From assembly GCA_027310505.1 (NCBI GenBank), contig DAIDAS010000319.1, forward strand, positions 1-11,910: a stretch of DNA of 11,910 nt. The letters run 5' to 3'. Both the position numbers and the translations under genes were made by a program. Positions 1 through 5,852 of this stretch are shown in pieces. Origin of the DNA: a bacterium (GTDB lineage Bacteria; Pseudomonadota; Gammaproteobacteria; Burkholderiales; Methylophilaceae). Each line of letters begins with the position of its first letter. The stretch's first letter is position 1. Below the pieces are notes generated by a model. The model saw only the letters and a program-made list of their open reading frames with translations, was not told where the DNA came from and did no database searches.

Positions 1-121
1 TCACGGGACTGATGGTGAAATCCACTGGGTGGCACTACTCAAGAATGTGCAGGACGCCTTGCCGGTCAGCCGCCGGCAACAGCACATCATTCGGGAATTC
101 GGCGGCCGATTCGGGAATTAA
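1..121 (+). CDS. LytTR-type response regulator, C-terminal end (partial)
   Basis: Only the last 39 codons and the TAA stop are in the window; the first full codon starts at base 2. The readable peptide contains HWVALLKNVQDALPVSRR, which resembles the end of the LytTR DNA-binding domain of AlgR-like response regulators (family knowledge: they typically end in a hydrophobic stretch followed by LPVSRR and a short helix). An algR-like gene directly before hemC is a common arrangement in Pseudomonas and betaproteobacteria, which supports the call. The receiver domain and start lie outside the window. The final residues, REFGGRFGN, are partly encoded by an 11-base direct repeat, so the extreme C-terminus may be lineage-specific. 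The identification rests on a short fragment plus gene context. Confidence 0.72.
   Translation, partial: HGTDGEIHWVALLKNVQDALPVSRRQQHIIREFGGRFGN
89..119 (+). repeat. Two 11-bp direct repeats, 20-bp period, upstream of hemC
   Basis: ATTCGGGAATT occurs at 89-99 and again at 109-119, separated by nine GC-rich bases. Each copy holds a small inverted repeat, ATTC-GG-GAAT. The pair lies in the last codons of the LytTR gene and ends five bases before the likely hemC -10 element. It could be a tandem operator or a local duplication. The repeat itself is certain; a function is inference. Confidence 0.85.
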
Positions 122-123
122 GT

Positions 124-129
124 TAAAAT
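124..129 (+). promoter_or_regulatory. Candidate -10 element for the hemC operon
   Basis: TAAAAT lies 30 bases before the hemC ATG, just after the stop codon of the preceding gene, and matches the sigma-70 -10 consensus at five of six positions. No good -35 box is found 16-18 bases upstream; that region is GC-rich and sits between the two 11-bp repeats. If it is used, transcription would start around 135-137 and give a leader of about 24 bases. The hem operon needs a start in or upstream of this gap. Confidence 0.4.
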
Positions 130-159
130 CACGTCCTTAACACAATCACGCATTTCCCT

Positions 160-1098
160 ATGAATAGCCCCCTGAAAAAACTGGTCATCGCTTCACGCGA
201 AAGTGCCCTTGCCATGTGGCAGGCACATCATATCCAGGCGCGCCTGCAAGCGCTTTATCCTGACACCGAGGTAACGATTCTCGGCATGACCACCACTGGC
301 GACCAGATTCTGGATTCGCCGCTGGCGCGCATCGGCGGCAAAGGGCTGTTCGTCAAAGAGCTGGAGCAAGCACTGGCAGATGGCCGCGCCGACCTGGCCG
401 TGCATTCCATGAAAGATGTCCCCATGCATCTGCCGGAAGGTTTCGCGCTGGCGGCAACCGGCGAACGCGAAGATCCGCGCGATGCCTTTGTCTCGATACG
501 TCATGAGCGACTGGAAGACCTGCCCGAAGGCAGCGTGGTCGGTACCTCCAGCCTGCGCCGCCAAAGCCAGCTGCAAGCGCGGTTCCCGCACCTGAAAATC
601 GAATCGCTGCGCGGTAATCTGCAAACCCGTCTGCGCAAGCTGGATGACGGCCAGTATGCCGCGATCATCCTGGCCGCCGCCGGGCTGAAACGCCTGGGAC
701 TGGAAAATCGCATCACCCAGCTCATCGATCCGGAACAAAGTATCCCCGCGGTAGGGCAGGGCGCGCTAGGCATAGAAATCCGCGATGACCGAGATGATGT
801 GCGCGCACTGCTGCAGCCCTTGAACCACACTGAAAGCGCGGCCTGTGTGGAAGCCGAACGCGCCATGAGCCGTGCGCTGGCCGGTAGCTGCACCGTGCCG
901 CTGGGAGCCTTTGCACGTATTCGCGGCAACCAGTTACACATGATCGGCTTCGTCGCCAGCGTGGATGGCGGCGAAATGGTACGTGCCGAAGTCACTGGCG
1001 CTCCCGCACAGGCCGATGCCCTCGGCAAGGCCCTGGCGCAAAAACTGGTGGAGCAGGGCGCCGACAGGATCCTGGCCGCGCTCAACGACCATGCCTGA
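160..1098 (+). CDS. hemC: Hydroxymethylbilane synthase (porphobilinogen deaminase)
   Basis: This cytoplasmic enzyme joins four porphobilinogen molecules into the linear tetrapyrrole hydroxymethylbilane in heme and siroheme synthesis. The 312-residue product has the normal family length. Visible signatures are the N-terminal [12 protein letters not shown], the active-site loop HSMKDVP, the conserved TSSLRRQ and [10 protein letters not shown] arginine segments that bind the growing chain, and [10 protein letters not shown]. In the last of these, Cys244 should carry the dipyrromethane cofactor by thioether linkage. The ATG at 160 is chosen because the conserved N-terminus begins a few residues after it; there is no clear Shine-Dalgarno sequence before it. 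It is the first gene of the hemC-D-X-Y series and overlaps hemD by eight bases. Nothing is missing or disrupted. Confidence 0.98.
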   Translation: MNSPLKKLVIASRESALAMWQAHHIQARLQALYPDTEVTILGMTTTGDQILDSPLARIGGKGLFVKELEQALADGRADLAVHSMKDVPMHLPEGFALAATGEREDPRDAFVSIRHERLEDLPEGSVVGTSSLRRQSQLQARFPHLKIESLRGNLQTRLRKLDDGQYAAIILAAAGLKRLGLENRITQLIDPEQSIPAVGQGALGIEIRDDRDDVRALLQPLNHTESAACVEAERAMSRALAGSCTVPLGAFARIRGNQLHMIGFVASVDGGEMVRAEVTGAPAQADALGKALAQKLVEQGADRILAALNDHA

Positions 1099-1870
1099 TA
1101 CGGCGCTCTCGGGGCGCGTCATCGCCATCACGCGACCGATCGGGCAAGCACATGCATTGGCCAGCATGGTCAGGCAACATGGCGGGACGCCACTGTTGTT
1201 CCCCTTGCTGGCCATCGCGCCGCTTGAAGATTACACACGCTTTGATGCTTGCCTGAGCCATCTCTCAGACACCGATTGGGCGATTTTCATCAGCACCAAC
1301 GCGGTGCAACAAGCCATGCCGCGCATGCTGCAGCACAGCCCCACACTCCCGTCACGGTTGCGCTTCGCCGCCATCGGCGCCAGCACCGCTGCCGAGTTGC
1401 GCAAGTTCGGGGTCGGGCAGGTGCTGACGCCACAAGACCGCTATGACAGCGAACACCTGCTCGCGCTACCGGAAATGCAGGCTGTGGCGGGACGGCGCAT
1501 CATGCTCTTCCGCGGGGTGGGCGGCCGAGAACTTCTGGCTGAAACCCTCAGTGCGCGTGGCGCCGAAGTGGTTTCTGCAGAATGCTACCGCCGCATCAAA
1601 CCACAACAGGATGCAGGCGATTTGCCCCGCCTGTGGCAGAATAAGCAACTATACGCGCTGGTTGTCACCAGCAGCGAAGCCTTGCGCAACCTGCTCGAAC
1701 TGGCCGATGGAGCAGAATGGCTGCGGCAATCGCTGATCTGCGTCAACCATGCACGGATTGCGGAACTGGCGCAGCAATATGGCCTGCGGGTGGCCACCGC
1801 AGAAAACCCCGGCGATGAAGGCATGCTGCAATGCCTGATCCAACACGACCAAGGCCAACAGACGCCATGA
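1091..1870 (+). CDS. hemD: Uroporphyrinogen-III synthase
   Basis: HemD closes and isomerises hydroxymethylbilane to uroporphyrinogen III, the branch point to heme, siroheme and cobalamin. The open frame extends upstream to 965, but the start is placed at ATG 1091. From there the protein is 259 residues, normal for the family, and begins [16 protein letters not shown], which fits the expected first beta strand. Longer versions would be buried in hemC. The sequence is weakly conserved, as is usual for HemD, but shows the two-lobed pattern: an FISTNAV segment in the first lobe, then [14 protein letters not shown] and an ECYRR strand, and [14 protein letters not shown] in the second. It overlaps hemC by eight bases and hemX by four (ATGA), implying translational coupling. 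It is separate from hemX here, not fused as in some relatives. Confidence 0.95.
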   Translation: MPDTALSGRVIAITRPIGQAHALASMVRQHGGTPLLFPLLAIAPLEDYTRFDACLSHLSDTDWAIFISTNAVQQAMPRMLQHSPTLPSRLRFAAIGASTAAELRKFGVGQVLTPQDRYDSEHLLALPEMQAVAGRRIMLFRGVGGRELLAETLSARGAEVVSAECYRRIKPQQDAGDLPRLWQNKQLYALVVTSSEALRNLLELADGAEWLRQSLICVNHARIAELAQQYGLRVATAENPGDEGMLQCLIQHDQGQQTP

Positions 1871-2823
1871 GCGAAGACACTGAAATCGAAAACCAGACCA
1901 CCCCGGAACCCGCTTCGTCGGGAACGGCACGCCCGATCACGCAAATCGCCCTGATGCTGGCGATCATCGCCATTTGCGCCACCGCCTGGCAGTGGCTCGA
2001 TCAGCGACAGCGCAGCAGCAAGCTGGAAAAAACACTCACGCAACGCCTGAGTGAATTCGACGGACGCAACCGCGAAAGCCTGGCACTCTCCAGACGGGCC
2101 GACGAGACTACCGTGCAGGCCGGTGCGAAAATCGCGCTGCTGGAACAGAAACTGGAAGAATCCCGCGCCCAGCAGGATTCCCTACAGACGCTGTACCTCG
2201 AGCTCGCCAGCAACCGCGACGCCTGGACCATTTCGGAAGCGGAGCAACTGGTCATCATCGCCAGCCAGCAACTGCAACTGGCAGGCAACGTCAAACCGGC
2301 GCTGCTCGCGCTGCAAACAGCAGACAACCGCCTGCAGGAACTGGACAAGCCGCAGATCATCCAGCTACGCAAGATCATCGGCAAGGACATCCAGAAACTG
2401 CAGGCGCTACCCAGCGTAGACATCGTCGGCATGAGCCTCAAGCTGGAATCGCTGGTGGATGCCGCCAACAAACTGCCCTTGGCCAGCGAACGCCACCCCA
2501 AGCAGGACGGCGCCAGCAAGCCCGATTGGGATTCCAATCCATGGCGCCGCCTGACCCAGGAAATCTGGCAGGACATCCGGCACATGGTCCGCGTGGAGCA
2601 CATGGATCATCCGGAAGAACCGATGCTGGCGCCAGAACAGAGTTATTTCCTGCGGGAAAACCTCAAGCTGCGCCTGCTCGCTGCCCGCATCGCGCTGCTG
2701 CAACGCGATGAGGCCACCTTGCAACAGCTGTCCTCCAGCAGCATCACCATCCAGCTGCCGGATATCAGCGAAAGCCTAAATGCCGTTGCCAAATACAAGC
2801 TCGCGCTGGAGCGGAGCAAGTGA
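1867..2823 (+). CDS. hemX: HemX-family membrane-anchored protein of the heme operon
   Basis: The start is placed at ATG 1867, which overlaps the hemD stop as ATGA; an in-frame ATG at 1831 would add 12 residues and bury the gene further in hemD. The 318-residue product has a short polar N-terminus, one membrane segment at about residues 25-44 (ITQIALMLAIIAICATAWQW), a charged coiled-coil-like stretch over about 45-115, and a soluble C-terminal domain probably facing the periplasm. This is the layout of the proteobacterial HemX family. Its members are often labelled uroporphyrin-III C-methyltransferase, but I see no methyltransferase motif, so that label should not be carried over. The exact biochemical role is not settled; organising or scaffolding heme-synthesis enzymes with HemY is a reasonable inference from the operon. 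It overlaps hemY by four bases (GTGA). Confidence 0.92.
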   Translation: MSEDTEIENQTTPEPASSGTARPITQIALMLAIIAICATAWQWLDQRQRSSKLEKTLTQRLSEFDGRNRESLALSRRADETTVQAGAKIALLEQKLEESRAQQDSLQTLYLELASNRDAWTISEAEQLVIIASQQLQLAGNVKPALLALQTADNRLQELDKPQIIQLRKIIGKDIQKLQALPSVDIVGMSLKLESLVDAANKLPLASERHPKQDGASKPDWDSNPWRRLTQEIWQDIRHMVRVEHMDHPEEPMLAPEQSYFLRENLKLRLLAARIALLQRDEATLQQLSSSSITIQLPDISESLNAVAKYKLALERSK

Positions 2824-4004
2824 GATACCTGATCTGGCTGTTGTTTATCCTGGGTGCGGCAGTCGCGCTGTCACTGGTCTTCGGCTCCAACAACGGCTAT
2901 GTGCTGGTGGTGCAGCCACCTTACCGCGTCGAATTCTCGCTCAACCTGCTGGTCATCCTGCTGGTAGTGGGGTTTGCCTCGCTGCACGGCACGCTGCGCC
3001 TGATCCAATACACCCTGCGCCTGCCGGAAAGCGTGCGCAAGTTCAAGCAGGCGCAACGCCAGAAAGAAGCCCATGCCGCCCTGCTGGAAGGCCTGCATGC
3101 CTTGGTGGAAGGCCGCTACGGCAAGGCGGAAACAGCCGCCGCGCGTGCACTCGAATTGGGCGAGGATGCAGGTCTGAGCGCCTTGGTAGCCGCACGCGCC
3201 GCACACCGGATGAAGCACCTGGCCAAGCGTGATTTCTATCTGGCCGAGGCAGAGCGTCTCGCGCCCGATGCGTCCATTGCCCGCCTGCTGACACACACCG
3301 AACTGCTGCTGGAAGGCCGCCAGTATGCCCTGGCCCTGCAGCCACTGCAGCAACTGGAAAAAATCGAACCCAACTACGCCCCTGCAATGAAATTGCTGCT
3401 CAAGGCGCACCAGCGGCTCGGCAACTGGGAACAGGTCCTGCATGTGTTGGCCCGCCTGGAAAAACTGAACGCCATCGAGCCCGTGCATTACTGGCAGGCT
3501 CAATACCAGGCACATCAGCAACTCCTGGAGCGCCACGCCGGAAATCGTGAAGAATTGCTGGCGTACTGGAAGAAAATCCCTGAATCCGATCGCCTGCAAA
3601 CCCAGATGGCGCGGATGGGTGCGCGACGCTTCCTGGATGCCGGGGATGGCGCAACGGCAGCCCAGATCATCGAAATGAGCCTGACCAAATACTGGGAGAG
3701 CGAGCTTGCGGCGAAGTATGGCGATTGCGCCGGGAGCGATACCCTCAAACAGCTCCAGCAGGCCGAATTCTGGCTGCAAAGCCACCATGATGACGCAGGA
3801 CTGCTGCTCTCCCTGGGCAACCTGTGCGTGCGCCAGGAGCTATGGGGCAAAGCCAAAAGCTATCTGGAAGCCAGCATCAGTGTAGTGCCGAGCAGCGCGG
3901 CGCATCTTGCCCTGGCAAAGCTGCTGGAAAGAATGGATCAGCAGGCAGAAGCGTACCAGCATTACCGGCAGAGCCTGGAATATGCTTTGCGGGAAGCCGC
4001 ATAA
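2820..4004 (+). CDS. hemY: HemY-family tetratricopeptide membrane protein
   Basis: The start is a GTG at 2820 overlapping the hemX stop; GGAG at 2808-2811 is a well-placed ribosome binding site eight bases before it. The 394-residue protein has two membrane segments, about residues 3-22 and 40-58, then a long alpha-helical region with tetratricopeptide-like helices (for example residues 80-200 and a final repeat near 340-390 containing LWGKAKSYLEASI). Length and layout match proteobacterial HemY of the hemCDXY operon. This family is unrelated to the Bacillus coproporphyrinogen oxidase also called HemY. No catalytic residues are recognisable; a scaffold role in heme or porphyrin handling at the inner membrane is inferred from context. 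It is the last gene of the operon, followed 23 bases later by a strong hairpin terminator. Confidence 0.94.
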   Translation: MRYLIWLLFILGAAVALSLVFGSNNGYVLVVQPPYRVEFSLNLLVILLVVGFASLHGTLRLIQYTLRLPESVRKFKQAQRQKEAHAALLEGLHALVEGRYGKAETAAARALELGEDAGLSALVAARAAHRMKHLAKRDFYLAEAERLAPDASIARLLTHTELLLEGRQYALALQPLQQLEKIEPNYAPAMKLLLKAHQRLGNWEQVLHVLARLEKLNAIEPVHYWQAQYQAHQQLLERHAGNREELLAYWKKIPESDRLQTQMARMGARRFLDAGDGATAAQIIEMSLTKYWESELAAKYGDCAGSDTLKQLQQAEFWLQSHHDDAGLLLSLGNLCVRQELWGKAKSYLEASISVVPSSAAHLALAKLLERMDQQAEAYQHYRQSLEYALREAA

Positions 4005-4027
4005 ATTTCAGGATTCTGTTGGACAAC

Positions 4028-4054
4028 AAAAAAGCCGGCATTGCCGGCTTTTTT
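4028..4054. terminator. Bidirectional rho-independent terminator between hemY and the reductase
   Basis: The stem pairs AAAAAAGCCGGC (4028-4039) with GCCGGCTTTTTT (4043-4054) around a three-base loop. The GC core is followed by a T run on the plus strand and, through the A run, on the minus strand. It therefore suits the convergent ends of hemY (stop at 4004) and the minus-strand reductase (stop at 4073). Confidence 0.95.
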
Positions 4055-4072
4055 GTTTAAGGGCACTGCTCT

Positions 4073-5089
4073 CTATTTCTTCGGCGCGAAGGTAAACGCG
4101 TCAGAGAAAAATTCGCCCTCTGGCAATCCGCTGGCGGTGAAATCGCGATGTGCGACCTCCACCATGGCTGGCGCGCCACAGCAATAGACCTGGTAGGCGC
4201 TCAGGTCAGCATAATCCGACAACACGGCCTGGTGCACGAAACCGGTGCGTCCCGTCCAGGCATCTTCAGGCTTAGGTTCCGACAATACCGGAATGAAGCG
4301 GAAGTTGGCATGCTCTGCCGCCCACGTTTGCGGCAGCTCGGGCATGTATAAGTCCTGCCCGGCCAGCGCCCCCCAGTAAAGCACCATCTCTCGCTTGCAG
4401 CCGTGATGCAGGGCATGCTCGATAATCCCCTTGATGGGCGCAAAGCCGGTTCCGCCCGCAACGAAAATGATGGGTTTATCGCTATCTTCACGCAGGGTAA
4501 AGGTGCCGAAGGGCCCCTCGAAGCGCAGGATGGTTTTTTCCGGCATCTCCTTGAACACGTATTCGGTAAATTTGCCGCCAGGAATCAGGCGCAGGTGCAA
4601 TTCCAGCGTCTGGTCATCGAAGGGCGCATTGGCGAGCGAAAAGGCACGACGGGCGCCATCTTTCAGCAAGAACTCGACATACTGGCCGGGCAGGAACTGC
4701 AGGCGTTCGTTAGCCGGTAGCTTGAGGTACATGGCGATCACGTCGGGCGCAAGCTGGACTTTCTTTTCCACGCGGCACGGCAGAGTCCGTGGCTGGATGG
4801 CCGCTTTCAGGCCGACTTCGCGGCATTCGATGACCAGGTCGGTTTGCGGCTTGGCGCAACAGAAGAGGGCCAGACCCTCCGCGACATCCTTTTCGCTCAG
4901 GGCGTGTGCCTGATAATCCGTATGCTCGACAGTGCCTTCCAGCACCTTGCCCTTGCAGGCGCCACAGGCGCCGTTGCGGCAACCATAGGGCAAGTTGAAT
5001 CCTGCTTCGAGCGCGGCGCTCAGTATCGTTTCATCGCTTTGGGTAGCAAATGTGTGGCCGCTGGGCTGGATGGTGACCTGGAAAGACAT
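4073..5089 (-). CDS. 2Fe-2S ferredoxin / FAD / NAD(P)H oxidoreductase (CDP-glucoseen reductase-like)
   Basis: This 338-residue flavoprotein has three domains in order. First is a plant-type 2Fe-2S ferredoxin domain (about 1-90) with cluster cysteines at 37, 42, 45 and about 77. Next is an FAD-binding barrel (about 100-205) with the FAD motif RRAFSLAN. Last is a ferredoxin-reductase NAD(P)-binding domain (about 210-335) with GGTGFAPIKG and CCGAPAMVE. It should pass electrons from NAD(P)H through FAD and the iron-sulfur cluster to an unknown acceptor. Such proteins are often annotated as CDP-6-deoxy-delta-3,4-glucoseen reductase (AscD/RfbI-like), but no deoxysugar genes are nearby, so that substrate is doubtful. 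A phenol-hydroxylase or other oxygenase reductase is an alternative. It lies 54 bases downstream of fxsA on the same strand; GAG-rich sequence precedes the ATG. It may be cotranscribed with fxsA or use its own promoter at about 5125-5133. Confidence 0.88.
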   Translation of the reverse strand: MSFQVTIQPSGHTFATQSDETILSAALEAGFNLPYGCRNGACGACKGKVLEGTVEHTDYQAHALSEKDVAEGLALFCCAKPQTDLVIECREVGLKAAIQPRTLPCRVEKKVQLAPDVIAMYLKLPANERLQFLPGQYVEFLLKDGARRAFSLANAPFDDQTLELHLRLIPGGKFTEYVFKEMPEKTILRFEGPFGTFTLREDSDKPIIFVAGGTGFAPIKGIIEHALHHGCKREMVLYWGALAGQDLYMPELPQTWAAEHANFRFIPVLSEPKPEDAWTGRTGFVHQAVLSDYADLSAYQVYCCGAPAMVEVAHRDFTASGLPEGEFFSDAFTFAPKK

Positions 5090-5124
5090 GCTTCAACTCT
5101 CTGGCTGCGTGGAGAAAATTTGGC

Positions 5125-5133
5125 ATTTTACCA
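5125..5133 (-). promoter_or_regulatory. Candidate extended -10 promoter for the reductase gene
   Basis: On the minus strand this reads TGGTAAAAT: a TGn extension followed by TAAAAT, a good sigma-70 extended -10 element. It sits in the short gap between fxsA and the reductase, about 35 bases before the reductase ATG. No clear -35 box is seen, which an extended -10 does not strictly need. It may allow reductase expression independent of fxsA. Confidence 0.42.
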
Positions 5134-5143
5134 TAGCGCAATA

Positions 5144-5521
5144 CTAGTCTTCGCGCCGCCACTCGCCCTCGATAACCGAATCGTCACTCCGTGGAGACTG
5201 CTTGCGCGGTACCGGGATCAGCAGGATCACTACCGCGATCACATCGCTCAGCACTCCCGGAAAAATCAGCAGAATGCCCGCCACTACTTTTTTGGCACTG
5301 GTGAGCAGGGCACGCACCGGATGTTGCCCCTCGCGCAGGGTTTCCGCCATGCGCCCGAACGCCATCCAGCGTTCATCCTGTATCAGCAACCAGCCGCAGA
5401 CCGCGGCAAAGACCAGATAGCCCAGCAGCCACCAGCCGTAACGCTCGGCCAGCTGGAACAGCAACACCAACTCCAGCACGGGGAATGCGAGTAAAATCAG
5501 TAGCAATAAAAGTAAGCGCAT
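5144..5521 (-). CDS. fxsA: FxsA-family inner-membrane protein
   Basis: FxsA is a small cytoplasmic-membrane protein, known in E. coli for suppressing F-plasmid exclusion of phage T7; its normal cellular role is unclear. This 125-residue copy shows the family pattern: an N-terminal membrane helix (about 2-23) with the signature FPVLELVLLFQLAERYG, a second helix (about 28-48), a linker with a QDERW segment, then AGILLIFPGVLSDVIAVVILLIP (about 81-103; the AGxLLxxPG core is diagnostic). A charged tail ends in VIEGEW. A GAAGG ribosome binding site lies six bases before its ATG. It is divergent from cutA, with only 13 bases between the start codons, and is followed by the reductase gene on the same strand. 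Its promoter must therefore lie within cutA coding sequence. Confidence 0.93.
   Translation of the reverse strand: MRLLLLLLILLAFPVLELVLLFQLAERYGWWLLGYLVFAAVCGWLLIQDERWMAFGRMAETLREGQHPVRALLTSAKKVVAGILLIFPGVLSDVIAVVILLIPVPRKQSPRSDDSVIEGEWRRED
5492..5497 (+). promoter_or_regulatory. Candidate -10 element for cutA-dsbD-tlpA
   Basis: TAAAAT lies 37 bases before the cutA ATG, inside the 5' part of the divergent fxsA gene. It matches the elements before hemC and the reductase. No -35 box is evident at the usual distance. As the fxsA-cutA gap is only 13 bases, a cutA promoter within fxsA is expected, but this particular site is tentative. Confidence 0.33.
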
Positions 5522-5534
5522 CGAAAACCTTCGT

Positions 5535-5852
5535 ATGGATCAAATTCTCGTCCTGACCAATGTGCCGGATCAAACCGTTGCCGTAAATCTGGCTGAATAC
5601 CTGGTCGAACAAGGGCTGGCTGCGTGCGTCAACATCCTCGCGCCCTGCACCTCAATCTACCACTGGCAGGGCAAGACCGAAAGCACGCAGGAAATCCCGT
5701 TGCTGATCAAGACGACCCAGGCACGTTATATGGAGATCGAAGCGGCGATTTGCAAGCACCATCCTTACGAACTTCCCGAAATTATCCATGTCCCAATCGC
5801 TGGCGGCTTGCCGGCTTATCTACAATGGGTATCTGAAGAGACTTCTCGCTAA
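5535..5852 (+). CDS. cutA: CutA1 divalent-cation tolerance protein
   Basis: CutA1 is a small, very stable trimeric protein of ferredoxin-like fold, linked in E. coli to copper and other divalent-metal tolerance, though its precise activity remains unsettled. The 105-residue product is typical in length and carries the hallmark segments: VLTNVPDQTVAVNLAEYLVEQGLAACVNI, the central SIYHWQGKTESTQEIPLLIKT (with the conserved W, G and E), HPYELPEIIHVPI, and a final YLQWV. No clear Shine-Dalgarno sequence precedes the ATG. The stop overlaps the dsbD start as TAATG, so the two are almost certainly cotranslated. The cutA-dsbD pairing is also seen in E. coli, where dsbD was once called cutA2. Confidence 0.97.
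   Translation: MDQILVLTNVPDQTVAVNLAEYLVEQGLAACVNILAPCTSIYHWQGKTESTQEIPLLIKTTQARYMEIEAAICKHHPYELPEIIHVPIAGGLPAYLQWVSEETSR

Noticed and set aside
95..119. Resemblance of the GAATTC-GGCGGCCG stretch to a cloning adapter
   Set aside because: It differs from standard EcoRI/NotI linkers, reads in frame to a sensible stop of the LytTR gene, and is flanked by continuous genomic sequence on both sides.
965..1090. Upstream extension of hemD to an ATG at 965
   Set aside because: It would bury 42 residues in hemC. The ATG at 1091 gives normal HemD length and the usual short overlap.
1831..1866. Upstream extension of hemX to an ATG at 1831
   Set aside because: The ATG at 1867 overlaps the hemD stop as ATGA, the same pattern as other junctions here, and the extra 12 residues are proline/arginine-rich and antecede the expected N-terminus.
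2871..3788. 305-codon open frame on the minus strand opposite hemY
   Set aside because: It lies wholly antisense to a well-supported gene, its product is low-complexity, rich in Gln, Gly and Ala, with no recognisable domain, and high GC favours such shadow frames.
4844..5494. 216-codon plus-strand frame spanning the reductase-fxsA junction
   Set aside because: It is antisense to the ferredoxin domain and to fxsA, both clearly recognisable on the minus strand, and its product is not protein-like.
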